From assembly GCF_900112425.1 (NCBI RefSeq), contig NZ_FOLP01000006.1, positions 62,001-126,000 on the forward strand: a stretch of 64,000 nt of DNA. The letters run 5' to 3'. The notes under the pieces were generated by a model. It searched no databases, was not told the origin of the DNA, and worked only from the letters and a program-made list of their open reading frames with translations. Of this stretch, positions 1 through 10,100 are shown one piece after another. The stretch comes from Variovorax sp. OK212 (lineage in GTDB: Bacteria > Pseudomonadota > Gammaproteobacteria > Burkholderiales > Burkholderiaceae_C). The position numbers and the translations under genes were made by a program. Numbering within the stretch: position 1 is the first letter of the stretch; each line of letters begins with the position of its first letter.

Positions 1-353
1 ACACCGACCTGCACCACGTCTACCTGCCCGCGCGCGACACCTGGGAGCTGCGTTCGCCGCTGCCCACCGCGCGCTCGGGCCACGGCCTCGTGGTGTACCG
101 CGGCCGCTTCTTCGCCATGGGCGGGGAAGGCGGCACTCTCGTGGGCGGCGTGCCGCGCCAGGCCCGGGTGTTCGGCCAGATGGAAAGCTACGATCCCGTG
201 GACGACACCTGGCAGCGCCATGCACCCATGACCACGCCGCGCCACGCCGTGGGCGCGGCCGTCATCGGCGACTGGATCTACGTCGCGGGCGGCGGCGCGG
301 TGCTCGGCGGCGCCGTGCAGTCCGCGGTGCACGAGGCCTTCACACTGGGCTGA
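1..353 (+). CDS. Kelch-repeat protein, C-terminal part (5' end outside window)
   Basis: The open frame enters from the left edge and stops with TGA at 351-353. The visible part carries two kelch-like blade repeats. Each has the typical pattern of a Trp a few residues after an Asp-Thr pair, followed by a Gly-Gly pair closing the strand ([11 protein letters not shown] and [10 protein letters not shown]). Kelch blades form beta-propellers that usually bind proteins or carbohydrates. No catalytic residues can be judged, and the N-terminus with any signal peptide is missing. It ends 52 bases before parC, with no obvious functional link. Confidence 0.75.
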   Translation, partial: TDLHHVYLPARDTWELRSPLPTARSGHGLVVYRGRFFAMGGEGGTLVGGVPRQARVFGQMESYDPVDDTWQRHAPMTTPRHAVGAAVIGDWIYVAGGGAVLGGAVQSAVHEAFTLG

Positions 354-405
354 GCGCGAGCTTCGCGCCCAGCCTGCAGCAACTGTTTTTCTCACCAGCT
401 CTTTC

Positions 406-2814
406 ATGGACTCTCAACCTCCGCTCGACCTCCAGGGGCCCACCGATGGCGACACCACCCTGACGCTTGCCGACTACGCGCAGACCGCCTACCTCGAATA
501 CGCGCTCAGCGTGGTCAAGGGCCGCGCGCTGCCCGATGTGTCCGACGGCCAGAAGCCGGTGCAGCGCCGCATCCTGTACTCGATGTCGCGCATGGGCCTG
601 GGCTTCGGCGGCACCAACGGCACCGTGGGCGCCAAGCCCGTGAAGAGCGCGCGCGTGGTCGGCGACGTGCTCGGCCGCTTCCACCCGCACAGCGACCAGG
701 CCGCGTACGACGCGCTGGTGCGCATGGCGCAGGACTTCTCGCAGCGCTATCCGCTGGTTGACGGCCAGGGCAACTTCGGCAGCCGCGACGGCGACGGCGC
801 CGCGGCCATGCGCTACACCGAGGCGCGCCTGGCGCGCATCACCAGCCTGCTGCTCGACGAGATCGACGAAGGCACGGTCGACTTCATTCCCAACTACGAC
901 GGCAGCACCGAGGAGCCGCGCCTGCTGCCCGCGCGGCTGCCCTTCACGCTGCTGAACGGCGCGAGCGGCATCGCCGTGGGCCTGGCCACCGAAATTCCGA
1001 GCCACAACCTGCGCGAGATCGCCGACGCCTGCGTGGCGCTGATCAAGTCGAACGGCAAGCTCAGCGAAGAAGAGCTGCTGGCCATCGTGCCCGGCCCCGA
1101 CTATCCGGGCGGCGCGCAGATCATCAGCAACGCCACCGACATCGCCGATGCCTACCGCACCGGCCGCGGCTCGCTCAAGGTGCGCGCGCGCTGGAAGATC
1201 GAAGAGCTCGCGCGCGGCCAGTGGCAGCTGGTGGTCAACGAGCTGCCGCCGGGCGTCAGCACGCAGAAGGTGCTCGAGGAAATCGAGGAAATCACCAACC
1301 CCAAGGTCAAGGCCGGCAAGAAGGCGCTCTCCGCCGACCAGACCCAGCTGAAGGCCGCGATGCTGTCGGTGCTCGACGTGGTGCGTGACGAGTCCAGCAA
1401 GGACGCCGCCGTGCGCCTGGTGTTCGAGCCCAAGACCTCGCGCATCAGCCAGGAAGAGTTCATCACCACGCTGCTGGCGCAGACCTCGCTGGAGACTTCG
1501 TCGTCGATCAACCTGACGATGGTCGGCATCGACGGCAAGCCCACGCAGAAGTCGCTGCGCCAGATCCTGAACGAGTGGATCGCGTTCCGCGAAGTCACCG
1601 TCGAGAAGCGTTCGCGCCACCGCCTGAACAAGGTGCTCGAGCGCATCCACATCCTCGAAGGCCGGCAGCTGGTGCTGCTGAACATCGACGAGGTGATCGC
1701 GATCATCCGCGCGGCGGAAGACCCGAAGGCGGCGCTCATCGCGCGCTTCAACCTCAGCGAACGCCAGGCCGAAGACATCCTTGAAATCCGCCTGCGCCAA
1801 TTGGCGCGGCTGGAGGCCATCAAGATCGAGCAGGAACTGAAGGGCCTGCGCGAAGAACAGAAGAAGCTCGAGGACATCCTCTCCAGCCCGGCCACCTTGC
1901 GCCGCCTGCTGGTCAAGGAAATCGAGAGCGACGCCAAGACCTTCGAGGACCCGCGCCGCACGCTCATCCAGGCCGAGAAGCGCGCCGTGGCCGAAGTGAA
2001 GGTGGTCGACGAGCCCGTCACGGTCATCGTGTCGCAGAAGGGCTGGGTCCGCGCGCAGAAGGGCTGGGCCAGCGAGAAGGCCGCAGCCAACGGCGCGAAC
2101 GGAGAGAAGGCCGCCGCGCCCGAGTACAGCTTCAAGTCGGGCGACGCGCTCTACGGCGCCTTCGAATGCCGCAGCGTCGACACGCTGCTGGTGTTCGGCT
2201 CCGCCAAGGACAAGAGCGTGCGCGTGTACACCGTGCCCGTGGCCTCGCTGCCCGGCGCGCGCGGCGACGGCCAGCCCGTCACCACGCTCATCGAGCTGGA
2301 TGCCGGCACGCACGTCACGCATTTCTTCGCCGGCCCGGTGGGCGCCAGCGTGCTGCTGGCCAACACCGGCGGCTACGGCTTCATTGCCACGGTCGAGAAC
2401 ATGATGTCGCGCCAGCGCGGCGGCAAGGCCTTCATCGACGTGGGCGAGGGCGAGCAGATCTGCCGGCCTTCGCTGGTGGGCGGCGCCAGCGGCGCCGAGC
2501 CGATGCCCGCGGCCACGCACGTGGCCTGCGCCTCGACGGGCGGGCGCATCCTGACCTTCGACATCGCCGAGCTCAAGAGCCTGCCCAAGGGCGGGCGCGG
2601 CCTCACGCTGATCGACCTGGAACCCAAGGACACGCTGGCCGGTGCCGCGGCCTACACGCGCAGCGTGCGCATCGAAGGCATCGGCCGCGGTGCCAAGGAG
2701 CGCGAGGAGACGCTGGAAATCCGCACGCTCAACAACGCCCGCGGCAGCCGCGCGCGCAAGGGCAAGGCGGCCGACCTGGGCTTCAAGCCGTCGAGCGTGG
2801 TGCGGGTGCTGTGA
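406..2814 (+). CDS. parC: DNA topoisomerase IV subunit A (ParC)
   Basis: This 802-residue protein is the DNA-cleaving subunit of topoisomerase IV, which decatenates daughter chromosomes together with ParE. The N-terminal breakage-reunion domain carries the active-site Tyr137 in [10 protein letters not shown], and the C-terminal half has the beta-pinwheel repeats. ParC is favoured over GyrA because of its shorter length and because the next gene is coupled to it; parE itself is not in the window. The quinolone-determining segment reads [10 protein letters not shown] (residues 93-102), with Gln98 where E. coli ParC has Ser80. The stop codon overlaps the start of the next small gene (ATGA). Confidence 0.93.
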   Translation: MDSQPPLDLQGPTDGDTTLTLADYAQTAYLEYALSVVKGRALPDVSDGQKPVQRRILYSMSRMGLGFGGTNGTVGAKPVKSARVVGDVLGRFHPHSDQAAYDALVRMAQDFSQRYPLVDGQGNFGSRDGDGAAAMRYTEARLARITSLLLDEIDEGTVDFIPNYDGSTEEPRLLPARLPFTLLNGASGIAVGLATEIPSHNLREIADACVALIKSNGKLSEEELLAIVPGPDYPGGAQIISNATDIADAYRTGRGSLKVRARWKIEELARGQWQLVVNELPPGVSTQKVLEEIEEITNPKVKAGKKALSADQTQLKAAMLSVLDVVRDESSKDAAVRLVFEPKTSRISQEEFITTLLAQTSLETSSSINLTMVGIDGKPTQKSLRQILNEWIAFREVTVEKRSRHRLNKVLERIHILEGRQLVLLNIDEVIAIIRAAEDPKAALIARFNLSERQAEDILEIRLRQLARLEAIKIEQELKGLREEQKKLEDILSSPATLRRLLVKEIESDAKTFEDPRRTLIQAEKRAVAEVKVVDEPVTVIVSQKGWVRAQKGWASEKAAANGANGEKAAAPEYSFKSGDALYGAFECRSVDTLLVFGSAKDKSVRVYTVPVASLPGARGDGQPVTTLIELDAGTHVTHFFAGPVGASVLLANTGGYGFIATVENMMSRQRGGKAFIDVGEGEQICRPSLVGGASGAEPMPAATHVACASTGGRILTFDIAELKSLPKGGRGLTLIDLEPKDTLAGAAAYTRSVRIEGIGRGAKEREETLEIRTLNNARGSRARKGKAADLGFKPSSVVRVL

Positions 2815-3002
2815 TGGGCGGCATCGACGTCAGCGTCATCGGCATCTTCATCGCCGTGGTCACGGGCCTCGGCAGCTACGTGGTGGGCCGGCACTTCCGC
2901 CAGAAGCGCGCGGCCAAGAAACGCGAGAAGGACCGCGTCGCCTCGCAGGCGGGCGAGACGCGCCAGGTTCGCCGGGCGCGCGAGCGCAAGGAGCGCGGCT
3001 AG
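2814..3002 (+). CDS. Small single-pass membrane protein, 62 aa
   Basis: The ATG at 2814 overlaps the parC stop codon (ATGA), so the gene is probably translationally coupled to parC. The product begins with a hydrophobic segment at about residues 5-23 (VSVIGIFIAVVTGLGSYVV), followed by a very basic Arg/Lys-rich tail (RQKRAAKKREKDR onward). This is the arrangement of a small inner-membrane protein with a cytoplasmic positively charged tail. No family is recognised and no function is proposed. Coding is supported by the coupling and by the coherent hydrophobic/basic partition. Confidence 0.6.
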   Translation: MGGIDVSVIGIFIAVVTGLGSYVVGRHFRQKRAAKKREKDRVASQAGETRQVRRARERKERG

Positions 3003-3096
3003 GCGGCAGTGGGCTGCAGGCAGTGGGCAGGGGGCAGGGTTGGCAGTTGGGAGCGATGGCGTCCCCGCTGCCTTGTGAATCCTGCGCGCTCTCGCT

Positions 3097-3743
3097 CTAT
3101 TGCCGCGACAGGCCCAGCGCGTCGAGGATCTCCTTCTCGTGCTTCATCGCGTCCACCGCAAAGGCGCGATAGTCCTTCGCGCTCCTGTAGTCCGGCTCCA
3201 TCTCGTAGCGGGCCAGCACGTCCTTGAACTCCTTCGTCGCCATGGCCTGCTTGAAGGCATCGTGCAGGCGCGCGGCAATCGCGGGGTCGAGGCCCCGCGG
3301 TCCCACCAGGCCCCAGGGCGAGGTCTGGACGATGTCCACGCCGCTCTCCTTGAGCGTGGGCACGCCGGGGTAGCGCGCCATGCGCCGGTCGCCCCACACC
3401 GCGATGAGGCGCAGCTTGCCGGAGTCCACGTAGGGAACGAACGCCGAGGTCTCGGCGGCCAGGTCTCGGCGGCCGAGTCGACCTGCCCGGCCACGATGGC
3501 CTGCAGCGATTCGGCGCTGCCCTTGTACGGGATGTGATTGAGCTGGATCCTGAAGTGCCGCGAGATCTGCTCCATCGTCAGGTGGTTCGTGGTGGCGATG
3601 CCCGGCGTGCCGTAGGTCAGCTTGCCGGGGTTGGCGCGGGCCTGCGCCACGTAGTCCTGCAGCGTCTTGATGGGCGAGCTCGCGGGCACCACGATGCCGA
3701 AGGCATAGCCGGTCAGGCCGATGACGTAGCTCAGGTCCTTGGA
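3097..3743 (-). pseudogene. Bug-family (TTT) periplasmic receptor, truncated and frameshifted
   Basis: Bug proteins are periplasmic binding proteins of tripartite tricarboxylate transporters, typically about 320 residues with a signal peptide. This copy lacks roughly the first 100 residues. It begins abruptly near 3743 with KDLSYVIGLTGYAFG and continues in the family style (PGKLTYGTPG, HIPYKGSAE, VAGQVDSAAET). The frame then breaks and resumes in another phase (DSGKLRLIAVWGDRRM through the end). The break lies on a perfect 14-base tandem duplication at 3447-3474. Removing one copy restores a continuous frame (VDSAAETSAFVPYVDSGK). The left end retains a normal stop. It is certainly non-functional as it stands. 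Confidence 0.85.
3447..3474. repeat. 14-bp perfect tandem duplication causing a frameshift
   Basis: The 14-base unit aggtctcggcggcc occurs at 3447-3460 and again at 3461-3474 with no spacer. Fourteen is not a multiple of three, and the shift matches exactly the change of frame between the two halves of the Bug remnant. It is therefore the lesion that broke that gene, or a slippage site that could revert. Confidence 0.9.
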
Positions 3744-4288
3744 CGGATGATGAGTTCCTTGGTGCGCCCCGAGATGAACAGCGCGCCGTCGCTGTCCTGG
3801 CGCGCGAGATCGCCGGTGTTGAACCAGCCCTCGCCGTCGATCGCCGCGGCCGTGAGCTCGGGGCTGCGGTAGTAGCCCTTCATCACGCCGGGGCCGCGCA
3901 CCCACAACTCGCCCGTGCCGCCGGCGTTCACGTCGTGCCCGTCGGCGGCGCGCACGCGCAACTCGACCCGCCCGATCGGCGGCCCCACGGAGCAATCGCC
4001 GCGCGGCGACGCCAGCCGCGTCTGCGAGATGGTGGGGCCGGTTTCGGTCAGGCCGTAGCCGTTGTGCAGCGTCTGGCCGAAGGCGCGCTCCACCTCGGCC
4101 TTGAGGCTGGGCGTCAGCGGCGAGCCGGCCACGCTGATGAGCCGCAGGCGCGGCGCGTCGATCGCCTGGATGGCCTCCATCGCCGCGTTGTTCTTGCGCG
4201 CCCATTCCAGCAGCCGCGCGAACAGCGCCGGCACGCCGGTGAAGATGGTGACGCCGTCGTGCCGCAGCGCGCGGGCCGTGGCCTCCAC
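3743..4288 (-). pseudogene. Acyl-CoA synthetase (AMP-binding) internal fragment
   Basis: About 180 residues of an ANL-superfamily acyl-CoA/fatty-acid ligase are present. They run from VTIFTGVPALFARLLEWA through the AMP-binding core (LHNGYGLTETGPTISQ), the hinge region (GELWVRGPGVMKGYYRSPE, WFNTGDLARQD) to SGRTKELIIR. The N-terminal half and the C-terminal subdomain with the catalytic Lys are missing. On its 3' side the reading frame runs out of phase into the Bug remnant at about 3743. On its 5' side homology stops at about 4288, where it abuts an oppositely oriented IclR fragment. It is a deletion remnant and cannot make an active ligase. Confidence 0.85.
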
Positions 4289-4492
4289 GGCTGCTGCAGT
4301 TCCTTCGGCGACTGGCGCGGCGAGGTGAACGCCATCGCCTCGCCGCTGCGCGTGGGCAAGGGCATGCCGCTGATGGTGTTGAGCGCGGCCGGCCCGCGCT
4401 CGATGCCGCCGGAGGTCTTCATGCAGGAGGTGCGCCCGCAGCTGCTCGAGACGGTGCATGCGATCGAGCGGCATTTCCGCAAGACGAGCTGA
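4289..4492 (+). pseudogene. IclR-family regulator, C-terminal remnant
   Basis: The last 67 residues of an IclR-type effector-binding domain are readable. They start at GCCSSFGDWRGEVNAIA and continue through MPLMVLSAAGP to VHAIERHFRKTS, ending at TGA 4490-4492. The 'GY-C-FGDWR-x-NAIA' pattern is characteristic of the IclR C-terminal domain. The winged helix-turn-helix and the first part of the ligand domain are gone, and no start codon lies in the homologous part. It points away from the acyl-CoA synthetase remnant, so the two were probably once a divergent regulator/target pair. Confidence 0.75.
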
Positions 4493-4576
4493 TGTGCTGT
4501 CCCGCCGATACGTGAGCAAAGTCGATGGAGCTTCTCGACAATCGAATCGACGGTGGCAGTTCAGCGGAGCAGGGCA

Positions 4577-5518
4577 CTAGTTCGGCTCGTCGTCCATGCG
4601 CGGCTGTGATTCGCGCGTGAGCGTCTTGGCCAGCAATCGCAAGGTACTCGCGCAGGCTGCAGTGGCCTCGGAAAGAACGGCACCGCGCCGATAGGCCAAC
4701 CCCAGGTCCATCGAGGGCACCGCGCTCGACACCACCGTTCTGCGAATGCGCCCGCCGTCGTGCGACCAAGGGCGAAACACCAGGTCCGACAGGATGGTCA
4801 CGCCCACGTTCTGTGCCACGAGGCTGCGCACGGCCTCGATCGATTTGGTGCGGAACACGACCTTGGGCTTGAGCTTCATTGCGCCCCAGTAACGGCCCAC
4901 GGTACTCACGTGCTCGTCCATGTCCAGCAGCACGAAAGGCAGCTCCGCGATCTCGCGCAGCGACACCGACTTCTGCGTCACCAGCGGATGGTCGAACGAC
5001 GTCCACAACCGGCGCTCCGACTTCAGCAGGTTCTCGCGTCGAATGTCCGGCGCGCGCGAGAGATTCGACACCAGCACGACGGCCAGGTCGAACTCGCCGC
5101 CGCGCAGGCCATCCTCGATCTCGAGCCGGTTGCGCTCCACGGGTTCGAACTCGACCAGTGGCAATTGCCGGCGCATCGCGCCGATGATTTTCGGCAGCAT
5201 GTACTCCGACACGGTGTCGGTGATGGCGATCTGCACCCGCCCCTCGACCGAAGACACGGAATTGCGCGTTTCCTCCACTGCCGCCTCGAGCGTGCGCAGC
5301 ATGTGTTCGGCATGCCGTAGAAAACCCTCGCCCTGCACCGTGAGCCGCAACCCTTCGGAGTGACGTGTGAAGAGCTGCACCTTCAGCGTGGACTCGAGGT
5401 TCTTGAGCGACGTGGTCAACGAGGGCTGGCTTACATAGCAGCGCTGGGCCGCGCGAGACACCTGCCCCGTGTGCGCGGCGGCAGTGAAGTGCTGCAGTTG
5501 CTTGATGGTGATCGACAT
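4577..5518 (-). CDS. LysR-family transcriptional regulator
   Basis: This 313-residue protein has the N-terminal LysR winged helix-turn-helix (LQHFTAAAHTGQVSRAAQ with YVSQPSLTTSLKNLE) and a C-terminal two-lobed effector-binding domain that starts around residue 90 (VQIAITDTVSEYMLP). It is transcribed divergently from the AtoE-type transporter at 5650 across a 131-base gap, the usual arrangement for a LysR protein controlling its neighbour. It is therefore the likely regulator of the transporter, molybdoenzyme and cyclodeaminase operon (5650-11604). The effector is unknown but is probably the transported organic acid or an intermediate. Confidence 0.88.
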   Translation of the reverse strand: MSITIKQLQHFTAAAHTGQVSRAAQRCYVSQPSLTTSLKNLESTLKVQLFTRHSEGLRLTVQGEGFLRHAEHMLRTLEAAVEETRNSVSSVEGRVQIAITDTVSEYMLPKIIGAMRRQLPLVEFEPVERNRLEIEDGLRGGEFDLAVVLVSNLSRAPDIRRENLLKSERRLWTSFDHPLVTQKSVSLREIAELPFVLLDMDEHVSTVGRYWGAMKLKPKVVFRTKSIEAVRSLVAQNVGVTILSDLVFRPWSHDGGRIRRTVVSSAVPSMDLGLAYRRGAVLSEATAACASTLRLLAKTLTRESQPRMDDEPN

Positions 5519-5649
5519 AGGTCCATCCTATATCTCTCTATTGAAAATAGAAATTATGAATTCTCGGCGGCAGTTCCTAACATCTGCGCAGCACGTCATT
5601 TCAGGCGTGTGACGAGGACGCCCACCGTTCCAGCAGCAGGAAAAATCCC
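5519..5649. promoter_or_regulatory. Divergent promoter region with candidate LysR dyad
   Basis: This AT-rich gap lies between the divergent LysR gene and the AtoE-type gene. It contains the dyad CTATTgaaAATAG at 5538-5550, which fits the T-N11-A style of LysR operators and lies just upstream of the LysR start codon. A mRNA for the right-hand operon would start further right. Operator assignment is inferred from position and symmetry only. Confidence 0.4.
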
Positions 5650-7128
5650 ATGCCATCGACATTGCAGACTTCCGCCGGCCCCGGCGCTCGCCCCCCTCGA
5701 CCTGAAGAAGCCAAGGCCGACGCCGGGCTGCTGAGCCGCCTGGGACTGCGCTTCACGGCTTGGGCCGAGCGCTGGTTCCCCGACGCCTTCGTGTTCGCGG
5801 CCATCGCCGTGGTGGTGGTGGCGGGCGCCGCCATGCTCAACGGGTCCAGCCCGCAGGCGGTGGCCAGATCCTTCGGCGACGGCTTCTGGAGCCTGATCGT
5901 CTTCACGATGCAGATGGCGCTGGTGGCCATCGGTGGCTACGTGGTGGCAACCTCGCCGCCGGCAGCGCGGCTCATCCGCAAGCTGGCCGCAGTGCCCGTG
6001 TCGGGCAGGCAGGCCATCGCCTACGTGGCCGCCATCAGCATGATCCTGTCGCTCTTCAACTGGGGCATTTCGCTGATCTTCAGCGCGCTCTACGTGCGCG
6101 CGCTGGCCGGCCGCCTCGACCTGCGCATGGACTACCGGGCCGCCGGCGCCGCGGCCTATCTCGGCATGGGCGCGACATGGGCGCTCGGGCTCAGCTCGTC
6201 GGCGGCGCAGCTGCAGGCCAACGCCAGCAGCCTGCCCAAGAGCATCCTCGACATCACCGGCGTGATCCCGTTCAGCCAGACCATCTTCCTGTGGCAATCG
6301 GCCGTCATGGCGCTGGTGCTGATCGTGGCGTCGGTGGCCGTCGCGCTGTGGTCCGCGCCCGGCGCCGCGCACGCGGTCACGGCACAGGACCTGGGCGTGG
6401 ACCTCGGCGAAGCGAAGCCGGCAACGGCGGAGCCCGCCGAGCGCCGACCCGGTGAATGGTTCGAGCGCAGCCCGCTGCTCACGCTGCTGCTGTGCGCGCT
6501 GGGCTTCGGCTGGCTCGCGCAGGAGTTCATGGCCAAGAGCCCGTTGATCGCGATTTCCGGCCTGAACACCTACAACCTGTTGTTCCTCATGATCGGACTG
6601 CTGCTGCACTGGCGCCCGCGCAGCTTTCTTGACGCGGTGTCACGCTCGGTGCCGTCCACGGCTGGCGTGATCATCCAGTTTCCGCTGTACGGCGCCATCG
6701 CGGCCATGCTGACCGGCGCCAAGGGCGACGGCGGCATCACGCTGTCGGACCGCATCGCACACCTGTTCGTCAGCATCTCCAACGTCGACAGCTTCGCGGT
6801 GGTGATGGGCGCGTATTCCGCGGTGCTGGGCTTCTTCATTCCCTCGGGAGGCGGGAAGTGGATCATCGAGGCGCCCTACGTCATGCAGGCGGCCAACGAC
6901 CTGAAAGTGCACCTGGGCTGGGCCGTGCAGGTCTACAACGCGGCCGAGGCGCTGCCCAACCTGATCAATCCGTTCTGGATGCTGCCATTGCTGGGCGTGC
7001 TTTCGCTGAAGGCACGCGACATCGTGGGCTTCACTTTCCTTCAGTTGCTGGTGCATGCGCCGCTGGTGCTCTTCATGCTCTGGTTCTTCGGCCGAACGCT
7101 GAGCTATGTCGCACCGGCGATCCCTTGA
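5650..7128 (+). CDS. AtoE-type short-chain fatty acid transporter
   Basis: This 492-residue polytopic inner-membrane protein matches the AtoE short-chain fatty acid permease family in length and sequence style. It has an N-terminal amphipathic segment (FTAWAERWFPDAFVFAAIA) and about a dozen hydrophobic segments. Signature stretches are LSLFNWGISLIFSALYVRAL, FFIPSGGGKWIIEAPYV and NLINPFWMLPLLGV. A GGA-rich ribosome site lies just before the ATG. It probably imports a short-chain organic acid used by the next two genes. The molybdoenzyme gene starts 37 bases after its stop. Confidence 0.88.
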   Translation: MPSTLQTSAGPGARPPRPEEAKADAGLLSRLGLRFTAWAERWFPDAFVFAAIAVVVVAGAAMLNGSSPQAVARSFGDGFWSLIVFTMQMALVAIGGYVVATSPPAARLIRKLAAVPVSGRQAIAYVAAISMILSLFNWGISLIFSALYVRALAGRLDLRMDYRAAGAAAYLGMGATWALGLSSSAAQLQANASSLPKSILDITGVIPFSQTIFLWQSAVMALVLIVASVAVALWSAPGAAHAVTAQDLGVDLGEAKPATAEPAERRPGEWFERSPLLTLLLCALGFGWLAQEFMAKSPLIAISGLNTYNLLFLMIGLLLHWRPRSFLDAVSRSVPSTAGVIIQFPLYGAIAAMLTGAKGDGGITLSDRIAHLFVSISNVDSFAVVMGAYSAVLGFFIPSGGGKWIIEAPYVMQAANDLKVHLGWAVQVYNAAEALPNLINPFWMLPLLGVLSLKARDIVGFTFLQLLVHAPLVLFMLWFFGRTLSYVAPAIP

Positions 7129-7165
7129 TGCGCGGCGTGGGGCAGGGGAACGATCGACAACAACG

Positions 7166-10100
7166 ATGACCACTCCAACGGAGATCAAACAGGGCTACTG
7201 CACGCTTTGCCGCTCGCGCTGCGGCACGCTCAACGAGGTGCGCGGCGACATGCTGGTGGCGGTGCGGCCCGATGCCTCGCACCCTACCGGCCAGGCGATG
7301 TGCATGAAGGGAAAGGCCGCCCCCGAGCTGGTGCACAGTCCACATCGTCTGCGTTATCCGATGCGCCGCACGAACCCCAAGACCGACCCGAATCCAGGCT
7401 GGGTGCGCATCGGCTGGGAAGAAGCGTTGGCCGAGACCGCGCAGCGCCTGAACGCCATCAAGGCCGAGAGCGGGGCCGAGTCGGTCGTGTTCGCCGTCAC
7501 CACGCCGAGCGGCACGCCGCTGACCGACAGCATCGACTGGATCGAGCGCTTCGTGCGTCTTTTCGGCAGCCCGAACATCTGCTACGCGACGGAGGTCTGC
7601 AACTGGCACAAGGATTTCGCGCACGCCTTCACCTTCGGCTGCGGCATGCCTGCGGCCGACTACGCGCAGGCCGAGCTGATCGTGCTGTGGGGCCACAACC
7701 CCGCGAACACCTGGCTGGCGCAGGCCAACGCCATCGGCCGGGGGCGCGCGAACGGCGCGAAGATGGTGGTGATCGATCCGCGCCCCACGGCACTCGCGCG
7801 GCAGGCCGATGCATGGCTGCCCGTGCGGCCCGGCACCGACGCGGCACTGGCGTTGGGGCTGGTTCACTTGCTGATTGCAGACGCGCGCTTCGACGAAGGC
7901 TTCGTGCGCGAGTGGACCAATGCGCCGCTGCTGGTGCGGGGCGACAACGGACGCTTCCTGCGTGAGCAGGACCTGTGGCCCGATGCCGAAGACAACCGAT
8001 TCGTGGCGTGGAACGACGCGCTGAACTGCGCGGTGCCTTATGACACCGGGCAGATGGCCAAAGCCCAGGGCGCGGCTCACTTCCGTCTGCGCGGCGCGGT
8101 CAAGGTCGACGCGTGCACACAGCGCCTGTCATGCTCCCCGGCGTTCGAGCTTCTGGCCCAGGGCTGCGCTGCCTACACACCGACGGATGTCGAGCGCATC
8201 ACCGGCGTTCCCGAGGCCTCGCTGCGCGTCGTCGCCGACCTCTTCGGCAGCTGCCGCCGCGTGGCCTATCACGCCTGGACCGGCATCGGACAGCACACCA
8301 ATGCGACGCAAGCCGAGCGTGCGGTCGCCACGCTGTATGCGCTGTGCGGCAGCTTCGACCGCATCGGCGCGAACCGTGTTCGCGTCGGCCCGCGTGTCAA
8401 TGCCGTCAACGCGCTCTCGCTGCTGCCCGATGCGCAGCGCGCCAAGGCGCTCGGCCTGCAGGAGCGCCCCATCGGCCCACCCGCGCACGGCTGGGTGACA
8501 GCGCGCGACACCTATAGGGCGATTCTCGAAGGAGAGCCCTACAAGGTGCGCGCGATGATGGCCTTCGGCACCAACTTGCCCGTGTCGCAGGCCGACACCG
8601 CGCTCGCGCATCGGGCGCTGTCGCAGCTCGAATTCCACGTGCACTGCGACCTGTTCGAAACACCCGCAGCCAGATATGCCGACATCCTGCTGCCGGTCAA
8701 CACGCCATGGGAGCGTGAAGGCCTGCGCATCGGCTTCGAAATCGACGACCGCGCGGCCAGCTGGGTGCAGTTGCGCCAGCGCATGGTCGCGCCGCGCGGT
8801 GAATCGCGTTCCGACAACGAGATACTGTTCGAGCTGGCCGGCCGGCTCGGCATGGGCGACGACTTCTTTCGCGGCAGCCTCGACGCCGGCTGGAACCACA
8901 TGCTCGCGCCGCTCGGCCTTACGGTCGACCAGTTGCGCTCCCGGCCCGAGGGCATCGCTTGCCCCATCGACGCGGGGGAGCAAAAGTACGCCCGCGCCAC
9001 CGTCGACGGCGTGCGCGGCTTCGACACCCCGACACGCCGCGTCGAGCTCTATTCCGAAACCCTGCTGCACCACGGCCAGCCGCCCATCGCCAGCTTCGTC
9101 GAACCCGCAGACACGCCGCGCGATGCGCAGGCCACGCGGCAAGGCCGCTTCCCCTATGTGCTGAGCTCGGCCAAGAACGGCTTCTACTGCCACAGCCAGC
9201 ACCGCAGCCTGCCGTCGCTGCGCAAGCGCGCGCCCGAGCCGGTGGCCGAGCTGAGCCCCGCGCTGGCGCTGGCCAAGGGCATCGCGGACGGCGACTGGAT
9301 GCGCATCCGCACACGCGTGGGCCAAGCCCGTTTTGTCGCGCGCATCACGCCGCAACTGGCGCACGACGTCATCGTGGCCGAGTTCGGCTGGTGGCAGGGC
9401 TGCACCGAACTCGACCGCGGTGGCTTGCCGGTCGAAGGTGCATTGAGCAGCAACTTCAACACCCTGATCTCCGCCGACAGTTGCGACCCGGTGAGCGGCT
9501 CGGTGCCGCACCGCTCCTTTCTTTGCGACATCGAACGCGACCCCGCCACCGAGACACGGCAGCGCAAGTGGCAGGGCTTTCGTTCGTTCCGCGTCAGCGA
9601 ACTGCGGCCCGAGGCGCAGGGCGTGTTGGGCATTCACTTCGAGCCGGTCGACGACGGCGAGTTGCCCGACTACCGTCCCGGCCAGCACGTTGAGGTGCAG
9701 CTGCATCTGCATGACGGCACGCAGATCACGCGCGCCTATTCGCTCACGGGCGCGGCCGAGATGCACGGCCGGCGTGGCTACAGCGTGGCCGTGCGCCATC
9801 AGCGTGGCCGCTCGGCCGATGGCATGCCGTTCGAAGGGCGTGTGTCCAGCCACCTGCACCGTGCGCTGAAGGTCGGCGACATCATCGGCCTGCGCGCGCC
9901 GTCGGGCGGCTTCGTGCTGCCGCGCCAATCGCCGCAGCCGTTGGTCTTCTTCGCGGGCGGCATCGGCATCACGCCCTTCATCAGCCTGCTCGAATCGCTG
10001 CCCGATGGCGCGACCGATCCGGCTGTCTGGCTCTACTACGCCAACCTGAACAGCGAGACCCACGCGTTCAGGAAGCGCATCGCGCAGCACCTCGCGCGGC

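Noticed and set aside
340-2520. A 726-codon open frame on the minus strand opposite parC.
   Set aside because: It mirrors parC, is rich in Arg/Ala/His as expected of an antisense high-GC frame, and shows no family motif.
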